From positions 1 through 8,453 of the forward strand of contig CANCAO010000052.1 of the NCBI GenBank assembly GCA_947374105.1: a stretch of DNA of 8,453 nt, in the 5' to 3' direction. Shown here in pieces: positions 1 through 6,327 of this stretch. This DNA is from Comamonadaceae bacterium (GTDB lineage: Bacteria; Pseudomonadota; Gammaproteobacteria; Burkholderiales; Burkholderiaceae_C). Each line of letters opens with the position of its first letter. The first letter of the stretch is position 1. The notes below the pieces were generated by a model that searched no databases, was not told the origin of the DNA, and saw only the letters and a program-made list of their open reading frames with translations. The translations under genes and the position numbers were made by a program.

Positions 1-504
1 GGGGCCGACAAACTTGTCCGGGTTCCACCAAAAACTCGGGCAGCTGGTGGAGCAGGACGCACACAAAATGCACTCGTACAAACCGTTGAGCTCTTCGCGT
101 TCTTCGGGGCTTTGCAGGCGCTCTTTCTCGGGTGGACGGTTGTCGTTGATCAGGTAGGGCTTGATCGAGTTGTACTGCTTGAAGAACTGTGTCATGTCCA
201 CGATCAAATCGCGCACCACCGGCAGACCTGGCAGCGGCTTGAGCACGATGGTGCCTTTGAGCGAGAGCATATTGGTCAGGCAGGCCAAACCGTTTTTGCC
301 ATTGATGTTCATCGCGTCAGAGCCGCACACGCCTTCACGGCAGGAGCGGCGAAACGAGATGCTCGGGTCCACGGCTTTGAGCTTCATCAAGACGTCAAGC
401 AACATGCGCTCTGTTCCGTCGAGTTCTACCTCGATGGTCTGCATGTAGGGCTTTGCGTCGGTATCCGGGTCGTAGCGATAAATCTGGAAGGTACGTTTGG
501 TCAT
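1..504 (-). CDS. sdhB: Succinate dehydrogenase iron-sulfur subunit (partial, C-terminus beyond the left edge)
   Basis: This subunit carries electrons from the SdhA flavin through three iron-sulfur clusters to ubiquinone at the inner membrane. The first 168 residues are visible; the family is usually about 235 long, so roughly the last 65 are missing. The ferredoxin-like N-terminal domain has the [2Fe-2S] ligand set Cys55, Cys60, Asp63 and Cys75; aspartate at the third position is also found in the E. coli protein. The start of the second domain shows Cys145, Cys148 and Cys151 for the [4Fe-4S] cluster, then Cys155, expected to bind the [3Fe-4S] cluster. The quinone-site motif PSFWW follows (Pro156, Trp159, Trp160). 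The ATG at 504 gives a start MTKRTFQIYR, normal for the family. The gene lies 12 nt after sdhA and ends the visible operon. Its ribosome binding site is weak (GGGA), so translation may depend on sdhA. Identity is very secure. Confidence 0.97.
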   Translation of the reverse strand, partial: MTKRTFQIYRYDPDTDAKPYMQTIEVELDGTERMLLDVLMKLKAVDPSISFRRSCREGVCGSDAMNINGKNGLACLTNMLSLKGTIVLKPLPGLPVVRDLIVDMTQFFKQYNSIKPYLINDNRPPEKERLQSPEEREELNGLYECILCASCSTSCPSFWWNPDKFVGP

Positions 505-516
505 GGGAGTTCCCGC

Positions 517-2310
517 TTAGAAGGAGCGAACGGTGAGGGGCACGGACTCGACGGTCAGTGGCTTCATTTGAACCGGCTTGTAGCTTAGGCGATTGCCCTC
601 GCTGTGCCACAGCGTGTGTTTGTGCCACTCGGCATCGTTGCGACCATTGGGGTGCTCAGGCGTGTCGGCGTAGTCGTCTACGGTGTGGGCACCACGGCTC
701 TCATGGCGGGCAGCGGCTGAGACGATGGTTGCCTCTGCGGCCTCAATTAAGTTTTCAACTTCCAGCGCTTCGATGCGGGCGGTGTTGAAAATCTTGGACT
801 TGTCTTTGAGGCCGATGGCGTTGACGCGCTTGCGCAGCGCTGCCATTTTGGCCACGCCTTCGTCCATGAGCTTCTGGGTGCGGAACACGCTGGCGTGTTG
901 CTGCATGGCCGAGCGAATGTCATTGGCCACGTCTTGCGCGTACTCGCCCTCGGTGGCGTTGTCTAGGCGTGCAATGCGGGCCAGCGTTTTGTCTGCGGCA
1001 TCGGCGGGCAGGGGTTTGTGCACAGCGGTTTTGTTGAACTCCACAATGTGGTTGCCTGCAGCGCGGCCAAACACCAGCAAGTCCAGCAGTGAATTGGTGC
1101 CCAGGCGGTTAGCGCCGTGCACGCTCACGCAGGAGCACTCGCCCACGGCGTACAAGCCGTTAACGACCACGCTCTCATTGGCGGCATTTTGCGTGACTAC
1201 TTGGCCGTTGATATTGGTTGGAATGCCACCCATTTGGTAGTGGATGGTGGGCACGACGGGGATCGGCTCTTTGGTGATATCGACATTGGCAAAGTTGTGG
1301 CCAATCTCGAACACCGAAGGCAGACGCTTCATGATGGTGTCAGCACCCAAGTGGGTCATGTCGAGGTTGATGTAGTCCTTGTTGGGACCACAGCCACGGC
1401 CTTCCTTGATCTCTTGATCCATGCAGCGCGATACGTAGTCGCGCGGGGCCAGGTCTTTGTAGGCGGGGGCATAGCGCTCCATGAAGCGTTCGCCATTGCT
1501 GTTGCGCAAAATCGCGCCTTCGCCTCGGCAGCCTTCGGTCAGCAGCACACCAGCACCGTGCACGCCGGTGGGGTGGAATTGCCAAAACTCCATGTCTTCC
1601 AGCGGGATGCCTGCACGGGCGGCCATGCCCAGGCCATCACCCGTGTTGATGAAGGCGTTGGTGGAGGCTTCAAAAATTCGACCCGCGCCGCCGGTGGCCA
1701 GCAGCGTGGTCTTGGCTTCGAAAACATGCATCTCGCCGGTTTCCATCTCAATCGCGGTCACGCCGACTACGTCGCCATCGGCGTCGCGGATCAAGTCCAT
1801 GGCCAGCCATTCGACGAAGAACTGGGTGCGCGCCTGCACGTTTTGCTGGTACAGCGTGTGCAGCATGGCGTGGCCCGTGCGGTCAGCGGCGGCGCAAGCA
1901 CGTTGCACCGGCTTTTCACCGTAGTTGGCGGTGTGGCCACCAAAGGGGCGCTGGTAAATTGTGCCATCCGGATTGCGGTCAAAGGGCATGCCCATGTGTT
2001 CCAGCTCATAGACGACCTTGGGTGCTTCGCGGCACATGTACTCGATAGCGTCTTGGTCGCCGAGCCAGTCGGAGCCCTTGACGGTGTCGTAGAAGTGGAA
2101 GTGCCAGTTGTCCTCGCTCATATTGCCCAGCGAGGCACCGATGCCACCTTGGGCGGCCACCGTGTGCGAGCGGGTCGGGAAGACTTTGGACAACACGGCC
2201 ACATTCAGGCCCGCGCGGGCCAGTTGCAGCGAGGCGCGCATGCCAGAGCCACCGGCTCCGACGATGACAACGTCAAATTTGCGCTTGCTAACGGAATTGT
2301 TGTTCGACAT
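517..2310 (-). CDS. sdhA: Succinate dehydrogenase flavoprotein subunit
   Basis: This is the catalytic subunit of complex II. It oxidises succinate to fumarate on the cytoplasmic face of the membrane and holds covalently bound FAD. It has 597 residues, close to the 588 of E. coli SdhA. The N-terminal dinucleotide fold shows GAGGSG (residues 18-23). The RSHT motif holds His49, the expected attachment point of FAD. Active-site residues are recognisable by motif: His246 in FHPTG, Arg290 in APRD (the proton-transfer arginine), His357 in TIHYQMGG, and Arg402 in GANRLG. These match E. coli His242, Arg286, His354 and Arg399. The capping and C-terminal helical domains are complete and no frameshift is seen. 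It starts 3 nt after the sdhD stop. A strong GGAGG on the minus strand at 2320-2324, inside the sdhD 3' end, supports the ATG at 2310 and suggests coupled translation. Confidence 0.98.
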   Translation of the reverse strand: MSNNNSVSKRKFDVVIVGAGGSGMRASLQLARAGLNVAVLSKVFPTRSHTVAAQGGIGASLGNMSEDNWHFHFYDTVKGSDWLGDQDAIEYMCREAPKVVYELEHMGMPFDRNPDGTIYQRPFGGHTANYGEKPVQRACAAADRTGHAMLHTLYQQNVQARTQFFVEWLAMDLIRDADGDVVGVTAIEMETGEMHVFEAKTTLLATGGAGRIFEASTNAFINTGDGLGMAARAGIPLEDMEFWQFHPTGVHGAGVLLTEGCRGEGAILRNSNGERFMERYAPAYKDLAPRDYVSRCMDQEIKEGRGCGPNKDYINLDMTHLGADTIMKRLPSVFEIGHNFANVDITKEPIPVVPTIHYQMGGIPTNINGQVVTQNAANESVVVNGLYAVGECSCVSVHGANRLGTNSLLDLLVFGRAAGNHIVEFNKTAVHKPLPADAADKTLARIARLDNATEGEYAQDVANDIRSAMQQHASVFRTQKLMDEGVAKMAALRKRVNAIGLKDKSKIFNTARIEALEVENLIEAAEATIVSAAARHESRGAHTVDDYADTPEHPNGRNDAEWHKHTLWHSEGNRLSYKPVQMKPLTVESVPLTVRSF

Positions 2311-2313
2311 GAA

Positions 2314-2679
2314 TTACAGCCTCCACAGGACTTGAACAGCCCAACCAGCGCATGCCGCCAGCCAGACCAGGGTGAATACTTGAAGCGACAGACGGATCGA
2401 GACGGGCTTGATGTAGTCCATCCAGATGTCGCGCATGCCGACCCACACGTGGTAGGCCAGCGCGATGATGACGGTGAAGGTCAAAACCTTCATCCACTGG
2501 GCGGCAAAAATGCCGGCCCAGCTCTCATAGCCGATAGGGCCACGAGTGAGCAAGACTTGCGCGAGCACGAGCAGTGTGAACAGGGCCATCAATGCCGCTG
2601 TGACGCGTTGGCCGAGCCAGTCGCGCAGTCCGTAATGAGCACCGACAACGGTGCGTTTGGAGCCGTAGTTAACAGTCAT
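2314..2679 (-). CDS. sdhD: Succinate dehydrogenase membrane anchor subunit SdhD
   Basis: This small anchor protein, with SdhC, holds the SdhAB head on the inner membrane and helps form the heme b and ubiquinone sites. It has 121 residues, against 115 in E. coli. Three hydrophobic helices lie near residues 24-46, 60-82 and 95-119. In the second, His77 within AYHVWVGM fits the heme b axial ligand (E. coli His71). Asp88 and Tyr89 in DYIKP, 11 and 12 residues later, match E. coli Asp82 and Tyr83 of the quinone site. The same frame stays open upstream to 2910, but that stretch lies inside sdhC and is not anchor-like. The ATG at 2679 gives the typical start MTVNYGSKR and lies 17 nt after the sdhC stop, preceded by a modest AAGAGA ribosome site. 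The short gap and position before sdhA fit the standard sdhCDAB order. Confidence 0.95.
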   Translation of the reverse strand: MTVNYGSKRTVVGAHYGLRDWLGQRVTAALMALFTLLVLAQVLLTRGPIGYESWAGIFAAQWMKVLTFTVIIALAYHVWVGMRDIWMDYIKPVSIRLSLQVFTLVWLAACAGWAVQVLWRL

Positions 2680-2696
2680 GATGTGTCTCTTGGGGG

Positions 2697-3143
2697 TTAG
2701 TAAAGGCCAAACAATTTGGCACCCAGGATCGCAGACAGGCTCAGGCTCAACGCCAGCGTGACCACGGCAGAGGTTTTGCCAAACTCTTTGCTGACGGCGT
2801 CGTGGCTGATGTCCATCCAGAGGTGGCGCAGACCCGCGATCAAGTGGTGCAAATAGGCCCAGATCAGGGCCAGTACCACCAACTTGATGATGAAGCCCGG
2901 AAACACCCACAGGCCCACATTAAATGCAGCAGAGAATTTGGCGAATGAAATTTCAGAGCTCAGCGACTTGTCGAATAACCAGATGATGAAGGGCAACAAT
3001 ATGAACATGAGTGCGCCGCTGATGCGATGCAAGATGGACACGATACCTGCGACCGGCAATCGATAGCTGGGCAAATCTGTCAGTGCGTTGATATTGCGAA
3101 ATTCTGGCCGCTTGGGTCGGGTGGCGCTGGCAAGTTCAGTCAT
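2697..3143 (-). CDS. sdhC: Succinate dehydrogenase cytochrome b556 subunit SdhC
   Basis: This is the first gene of the operon and the larger membrane anchor, with 148 residues (129 in E. coli). Three membrane helices lie near residues 33-57, 79-103 and 123-147. The family signature SILHRISG is at residues 36-43: Ser36 and Arg40 correspond to the ubiquinone-binding Ser27 and Arg31 of E. coli. In the second helix, His100 in HLIAGLRHLWMD fits the heme b ligand (E. coli His84). The N-terminus is a polar tail of about 25 residues with RPKRPEFRN, longer than in E. coli but of a kind I expect in betaproteobacterial homologues. The ATG at 3143 has only a weak purine-rich stretch (AAGAAAG) upstream. 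No other in-frame start gives a better fit, because Met46 lies inside the first helix. Confidence 0.96.
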   Translation of the reverse strand: MTELASATRPKRPEFRNINALTDLPSYRLPVAGIVSILHRISGALMFILLPFIIWLFDKSLSSEISFAKFSAAFNVGLWVFPGFIIKLVVLALIWAYLHHLIAGLRHLWMDISHDAVSKEFGKTSAVVTLALSLSLSAILGAKLFGLY

Positions 3144-3183
3144 GGTTGGGCTTTCTTGGATGGAACCACTTGGAAATTGGTGA

Positions 3184-3193
3184 GGGTTAACCC
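3184..3193. repeat. Perfect 10-bp palindrome in the sdhC leader
   Basis: GGGTTAACCC is a perfect palindrome about 50 nt upstream of the sdhC ATG. It lies just downstream of the proposed -10 hexamer, roughly where transcription would begin, so a protein bound here could block the start. One palindrome of this size can arise by chance in a 139-nt gap, so regulatory function is only a suggestion. Confidence 0.3.
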
Positions 3194-3196
3194 GAA

Positions 3197-3246
3197 ATTC
3201 TATTGCAGTGCAGCAATTGGAGCGCGGGGTTTTTTTATTTTTCTTT
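3197..3246 (-). promoter_or_regulatory. Candidate sdhCDAB promoter with A-tract and inverted repeat
   Basis: Read on the minus strand, this region contains, in order: an A-rich tract (3246-3230, including seven consecutive A), a GC-rich patch, an inverted repeat with 5-bp arms ATTGC/GCAAT around a 6-nt spacer (3217-3202), and TAGAAT (3202-3197). TAGAAT matches five of six bases of the sigma70 -10 consensus. No good -35 hexamer lies 16-18 nt upstream of it (the sequence there is GC-rich, near CGCTCC). The A-tract sits where an UP element would contact the polymerase alpha subunit, and the inverted repeat lies in the spacer, where an activator or repressor could act. Transcription from here would give an untranslated leader of about 45-50 nt before sdhC. 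The remainder of the gap back to the gntR stop at 3283 shows no gene and no convincing terminator. Confidence 0.4.
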
Positions 3247-3282
3247 GAAATAATCGCGTTAAAAACGGGTGATTCAAAAGTT

Positions 3283-4107
3283 TCAGTTCAGTTCATTGTG
3301 GTAGTGGTGAGTATCCGTCAAGTAAAGGCCGCGGCGCAGCTCCATCGGTGCGTCGTTATAGGTGTAGGCAACGCGTTCGACACTCAGCAGTGGTGTTGTT
3401 GGTTTGATTTTGAGAAGCGTGCATTGCGATTCATCGGGCAGGACGGCTCGAATTTTCTCTTCGGCCCGCACCATGCGCACGCCAAATTCGGTTTCAAACA
3501 GGGCGTACATGGGGCCGTGATACTGGCTGAGTCGCTCTGCCGTCAGGCCTTTGAATGGGTTGGCAGGCAGCCACAGGTCTTCCAGAATGGTGGGCGTGTC
3601 GGCAAACGAGAGCACGCGACGAACCTGCAAGACACTGTCGCCGGTTCTCAGTGCCAGAGCACGGGCTATTTCAGCACTGGCCCTGAGTTTTTTGCAGTCA
3701 ATGATCTCGCGCTGCGCGGGACCTTCGCTTTGAGTGTCACCGTTGTCCGGCATTAGTTTGAGGAAGCGGTACTGCACGTGGTGCTCGGCGTGCGTGGCAA
3801 CGAAAGTGCCTTTGCCTTGGCGACGAATCAACAAGTTCTCGGCTGCCAATTCATCAATTGCCTTGCGTACTGTGCCTTGACTGACGTGATAACGGGCCGC
3901 CAGATCCATTTCGCTGGGGATGGACTCACTGGGTCGCCACTCGCCGGACTGAAGGCCCTGCATGATCAAACTTTTAATTTGCCGATACAGGGGGCTAAAG
4001 GCGGGCGTGACGCTTTCTGGGCTCGAGACCTTGAGATCCACAACAGAGGGTGACGCTGAATTCATGACGGGTTGAGTAGGTGGAGAAGGCCTTAGGTTGG
4101 ACATCAT
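3283..4107 (-). CDS. GntR-family (HutC/UTRA) transcriptional regulator
   Basis: This is a 274-residue, probably dimeric, DNA-binding repressor or activator controlled by a small molecule. A winged helix-turn-helix spans about residues 38-105: it begins FSPLYRQIKSLI, has IPSEMDLAARYHVSQGTVRK through the recognition region, and ends with the GntR wing signature RRQGKGTFV (95-103). A UTRA effector domain follows (about 125-268), marked by the central VLQVRRVLSF strand, the EDLWLP segment and the closing MELRRGLYL. The N-terminal 36 residues are low-complexity, rich in Pro and Ser. The start is uncertain: ATG codons occur at 4107, 4104 and 4065, none with a Shine-Dalgarno sequence, and the last would give 260 residues. 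The gene lies between sdhCDAB (same strand, 139 nt downstream) and mdh (divergent, 139 nt away), which suggests a TCA-cycle regulator. The effector cannot be predicted from what I see. Confidence 0.9.
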   Translation of the reverse strand: MMSNLRPSPPTQPVMNSASPSVVDLKVSSPESVTPAFSPLYRQIKSLIMQGLQSGEWRPSESIPSEMDLAARYHVSQGTVRKAIDELAAENLLIRRQGKGTFVATHAEHHVQYRFLKLMPDNGDTQSEGPAQREIIDCKKLRASAEIARALALRTGDSVLQVRRVLSFADTPTILEDLWLPANPFKGLTAERLSQYHGPMYALFETEFGVRMVRAEEKIRAVLPDESQCTLLKIKPTTPLLSVERVAYTYNDAPMELRRGLYLTDTHHYHNELN

Positions 4108-4109
4108 AA

Positions 4110-4128
4110 CTTATATAAGACATAAGAC
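4110..4128. promoter_or_regulatory. Candidate GntR operator: palindrome plus tandem 7-bp repeat
   Basis: CTTATATAAG (4110-4119) is a perfect 10-bp palindrome. Overlapping it is ATAAGAC repeated exactly twice in tandem (4115-4121 and 4122-4128). Together they give one inverted and one direct copy of an ATAAG half-site, one helical face or less apart. The cluster starts 3 nt from the upstream gntR ATG and ends 4 nt before the proposed mdh -35 element. A regulator bound here could therefore affect both divergent genes. Palindromic AT-rich sites of this size are typical of GntR dimers, so autoregulation by the neighbouring GntR protein is the simplest idea. Binding is inferred, not shown. Confidence 0.5.
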
Positions 4129-4131
4129 AAA

Positions 4132-4161
4132 TTGACGTTTTTACCGATTCGCGGGTAAACT
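4132..4161 (+). promoter_or_regulatory. Candidate sigma70 promoter for mdh
   Basis: TTGACG (4132-4137) matches five of six bases of the -35 consensus. TAAACT (4156-4161) matches four of six of the -10 consensus, with an 18-nt spacer. The predicted start of transcription is near 4167-4169, giving a leader of about 80 nt before mdh. The repeat cluster at 4110-4128 sits immediately upstream of the -35 element. This is the only promoter-like pair I can see in front of the mdh-citE-acnB group, so it may drive all three genes. Confidence 0.55.
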
Positions 4162-4163
4162 CT

Positions 4164-4206
4164 GCGGCTGTTTTGTTGCGTCTGGCTTGAGCCATTCGCC
4201 AGCCGC
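4164..4206 (+). repeat. Long interrupted inverted repeat (potential hairpin) in the mdh leader region
   Basis: A 7-bp perfect outer stem, GCGGCTG (4164-4170) with CAGCCGC (4200-4206), encloses a second stem of GCG (4178-4180) with CGC (4197-4199), then TGGC (4183-4186) with GCCA (4191-4194) around a TTGA loop. The left arm has a 7-nt bulge (4171-4177) and there is a 2x2 internal loop. If the proposed promoter is right, transcription would begin inside the outer left arm, so the full stem might form only in RNA from an upstream start. The sequence after it (4207-4234) is pyrimidine-rich but lacks a clean U-tract, so it is not an obvious terminator. Confidence 0.4.
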
Positions 4207-4246
4207 TTAACCGTCTTTTCCTAATCAACTTTCTGGAGCTTTCAAG

Positions 4247-5233
4247 ATGACTAAAAACCCCGTTCGCGTGGCTGTTACTGGTGCTGCTGGCCAAATTGGC
4301 TACGCTCTTTTGTTCCGCATTGCCTCTGGCGAAATGCTGGGCAAAGACCAACCCGTCATCTTGCAATTGCTGGAAGTGCCGGTTGAAGGACCACAGAAGG
4401 CGCTTAAGGGCGTGATGATGGAACTCGAAGACTGCGCCTTCCCCTTGCTGGTCGGCATGGAAGCCCATAGCGACCCCATGACTGCCTTCAAGGACACTGA
4501 CTACGCCTTGCTGGTGGGCTCCATGCCCCGCAAAGCCGGGATGGAGCGTGCCGAACTCTTGGCCATCAACGGTCAAATTTTCACCGCCCAGGGCAAGGCC
4601 CTGAACGCTGTGGCCAGCCGTGACGTCAAAGTGCTGGTGGTGGGCAACCCCGCCAATACCAACGCCTACATTGCCATGAAGAGCGCACCCGACCTCAAGC
4701 GCGGTAACTTCACCGCCATGCTGCGCCTAGACCATAACCGCGCTGCCAGCCAGATCGCCGCCAAAACCGGCAAGGCCGTGGCTGACATCGAAAAACTGTG
4801 CGTCTGGGGCAACCACTCACCCACCATGTACGCCGATTACCGTTTCGCCACTATTGGCGGCGCTTCGGTCAAGGACATGATCAACGACCAAGACTGGAAC
4901 GCCAACACCTTCTTGCCTACCGTGGGCAAGCGTGGCGCAGCCATCATCGAAGCGCGTGGCTTGTCTTCTGCCGCATCTGCTGCCAATGCCGCCATCGACC
5001 ACATGCGCGACTGGGCCTTGGGCACCAACGGCAAATGGGTCACCATGGGCTTTGCGTCGGACGGCCAATACGGCATCCCCAAGGACACCATGTTTGGCTT
5101 CCCCGTCACCTGTGCCAACGGCGAGTACACGCTGGTTGAAGGCCTGCCTATTGACGCGTTCAGCCAGGAATGCATCAACAAGACGCTCAAAGAGTTGCAA
5201 GACGAGCAGGCTGGCGTTGCCCACCTTTTGTAA
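4247..5233 (+). CDS. mdh: Malate dehydrogenase (NAD-dependent)
   Basis: This cytoplasmic enzyme of the lactate/malate dehydrogenase family converts malate and NAD+ to oxaloacetate and NADH. It has 328 residues, normal for the type resembling eukaryotic cytosolic malate dehydrogenase, which is distinct from the shorter (about 312) E. coli type. The N-terminal dinucleotide fold has TGAAGQIG (residues 11-18), with Glu43 near the end of the second strand, where the adenosine ribose is bound. The mobile loop motif PRKAGMER carries substrate-binding Arg95 and Arg101. Asn134 lies in VGNPANTN, Asp162 and Arg165 in LDHNRA, and the catalytic base is His190 in WGNHS. The ATG at 4247 is supported by GGAG (4235-4238), 8 nt upstream. 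The citE-like gene follows after 15 nt without a terminator, implying co-transcription. Confidence 0.97.
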   Translation: MTKNPVRVAVTGAAGQIGYALLFRIASGEMLGKDQPVILQLLEVPVEGPQKALKGVMMELEDCAFPLLVGMEAHSDPMTAFKDTDYALLVGSMPRKAGMERAELLAINGQIFTAQGKALNAVASRDVKVLVVGNPANTNAYIAMKSAPDLKRGNFTAMLRLDHNRAASQIAAKTGKAVADIEKLCVWGNHSPTMYADYRFATIGGASVKDMINDQDWNANTFLPTVGKRGAAIIEARGLSSAASAANAAIDHMRDWALGTNGKWVTMGFASDGQYGIPKDTMFGFPVTCANGEYTLVEGLPIDAFSQECINKTLKELQDEQAGVAHLL

Positions 5234-5238
5234 TCCTT

Positions 5239-5243
5239 AGGAA
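5239..5243 (+). promoter_or_regulatory. Ribosome binding site that supports a GTG start for the CitE-like gene
   Basis: AGGAA lies 5 nt before the GTG at 5249 and just after the mdh stop. The next in-frame ATG (5345) would remove the conserved-looking N-terminal segment with PVCDHYSG, so GTG is the preferred start. Confidence 0.6.
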
Positions 5244-5248
5244 TCCCG

Positions 5249-6274
5249 GTGAAAACTCAGCATCCGCGCGAAGTTCTTCTGGGCGCTCAGGCCACTGCGG
5301 GATTTTTGCCCGTCTGTGACCACTACAGCGGCGTCGAGGCGCGCATGCGAAAGAGCCTGCAACTGCAGGCCGAGATGACGGCTGAATTTGGTGCTTGCGT
5401 CTTCGATGTCTCTCTGGACTGTGAAGACGGCGCACCTGCGGGTGGTGAAGTCGAGCACGCCGCACTGGTGACTGAACTGGTGCTGGGGGCTGAGGTTGGT
5501 GCGCGTGTGGCCGTTCGCGTTCACCCGGTCGATCACTCCTCGTTTGAGGCGGACATCGCTCAGATTGCGGGTAAAGCAGGTCAGCGCTTGGCGCACATCA
5601 TGATCCCCAAGGTTGAAACTGTGGCGGATTTGCAGCTGGCCGAGCGTGCGCTGGCAGCGGCGGGTGCATCGCATTTGCCGTTGCATGTGCTGCTTGAATC
5701 GCCTGCTGCCGTGCATCGCGCGTTTGACATTGCCGCGCATCCGCGTGTGCAGTCCATCAGCTTTGGTTTGATGGATTTTGTGTCGGCCCATGGTGGTGCC
5801 ATTCCTGCGGCGGGCATGGGTGTTGCGGGGCAGTTCACCCATCCTCTGGTGGTGCGCGCCAAGTTGGAGATTGCCTCGGCCTGCCACGCGCACGGAAAGG
5901 TGCCATCGCACTGCGTGGTCACCGAGTTCAGCGATACGGCAGCCATGCAGGCCGCAGCCCTGCGCGCAACCCGCGAATTTGGCTACACCCGCATGTGGAG
6001 CATTCACCCCAGCCAGATCCGCCCCATCTTGGCCGCGTTTGCGCCAAGCGAGGCGGAGTTGGAAATTGCTACACAAATCATCATTGCTGCCGAAAAGGTG
6101 GATTGGGCTCCCATCAGCTTTAAGGGCCATTTGCATGACCGGGCGAGCTATCGGCTCTACTGGCAGTTGATCGAACGCGCGTATCAGACTGGACAACACT
6201 TGCCCATCGAAGTGCAGCACTGGTTTGCGCCCGTGGTTTCACCTGTTGCTGCAGCCGTTGCATTGGCTACTTGA
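5249..6274 (+). CDS. HpcH/HpaI aldolase / CitE-like CoA ester lyase
   Basis: This 341-residue protein belongs to the TIM-barrel superfamily of CitE (citrate lyase beta), malyl-CoA lyase and citramalyl-CoA lyase. These enzymes use Mg2+ to cleave or join a hydroxyacyl-CoA. Visible landmarks are SLDCEDG (residues 55-61), RVHP with Arg90 at a likely substrate-binding arginine, IPKVE (119-123), LLESP with probable metal ligand Glu150, FGLMDF with probable metal ligand Asp176, and the IHPSQI signature (252-257). The usual CitE opening (RSxLFVPG) is absent; instead the chain begins with [10 protein letters not shown] (19-28). The subunit genes citD and citF of true citrate lyase are not beside it, so a stand-alone lyase acting on malyl-CoA, citramalyl-CoA or a related ester is more likely. 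It starts with GTG 15 nt after mdh and ends 53 nt before acnB. Family is secure; substrate is not known. Confidence 0.9.
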   Translation: MKTQHPREVLLGAQATAGFLPVCDHYSGVEARMRKSLQLQAEMTAEFGACVFDVSLDCEDGAPAGGEVEHAALVTELVLGAEVGARVAVRVHPVDHSSFEADIAQIAGKAGQRLAHIMIPKVETVADLQLAERALAAAGASHLPLHVLLESPAAVHRAFDIAAHPRVQSISFGLMDFVSAHGGAIPAAGMGVAGQFTHPLVVRAKLEIASACHAHGKVPSHCVVTEFSDTAAMQAAALRATREFGYTRMWSIHPSQIRPILAAFAPSEAELEIATQIIIAAEKVDWAPISFKGHLHDRASYRLYWQLIERAYQTGQHLPIEVQHWFAPVVSPVAAAVALAT

Positions 6275-6283
6275 TGATTTTTT

Positions 6284-6297
6284 CTTAACGCTAAGAC
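6284..6297. promoter_or_regulatory. Short inverted repeat resembling the gntR/mdh repeat, upstream of acnB
   Basis: The 53-nt gap before acnB holds CTTAACGCTAAG (6284-6295), with 4-bp arms CTTA/TAAG around ACGC. It continues into TAAGAC (6292-6297), the hexamer found twice in the tandem repeat at 4115-4128. The half-site spacing differs (4 nt here, 2 nt there). It could be a second binding site for the same regulator or a coincidence. A T-run follows (6302-6308), but the stem is too short for a convincing terminator. Confidence 0.25.
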
Positions 6298-6327
6298 CTT
6301 TATTTTTTGACTCACTGGAGAAACGAA

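Noticed and set aside
1117..2700. A 527-codon open frame on the plus strand opposite sdhA and sdhD
   Set aside because: It is antisense to the highly conserved sdhA, and its translation is rich in His, Val, Ala and Gly without any recognisable domain. This is typical of a shadow frame in G+C-rich DNA, and it has no plausible start signals.
2314..2910. An extended 198-residue version of SdhD
   Set aside because: The extra 77 residues lie inside sdhC in another frame and are not membrane-anchor sequence; the ATG at 2679 gives the usual length and start.
3221..3246. GC-rich patch followed by a T-run, suggestive of a terminator on the plus strand
   Set aside because: No gene on the plus strand reads into it, and there is no stable stem directly before the T-run. 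On the strand that is transcribed it is an A-tract.
3208..3756. A 182-codon open frame on the plus strand across the sdh promoter region and gntR 3' half
   Set aside because: It overlaps the conserved UTRA domain of the regulator in antisense and shows no ribosome site or domain.
5237..6220. A 327-codon open frame on the minus strand opposite the CitE-like gene
   Set aside because: The plus-strand frame has clear lyase motifs and a ribosome site; the antisense product is Arg/His-rich with no family features.
4247..6274. A citrate lyase (citCDEF) fermentation locus
   Set aside because: Only a single CitE-like protein is present, without acyl carrier, alpha subunit or ligase genes, and the neighbours are respiratory TCA-cycle enzymes.
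6275..6327. Intrinsic terminator between the CitE-like gene and acnB
   Set aside because: The only hairpin has a 4-bp A/T-rich stem, and the T-run does not follow it directly. It is too weak to call.
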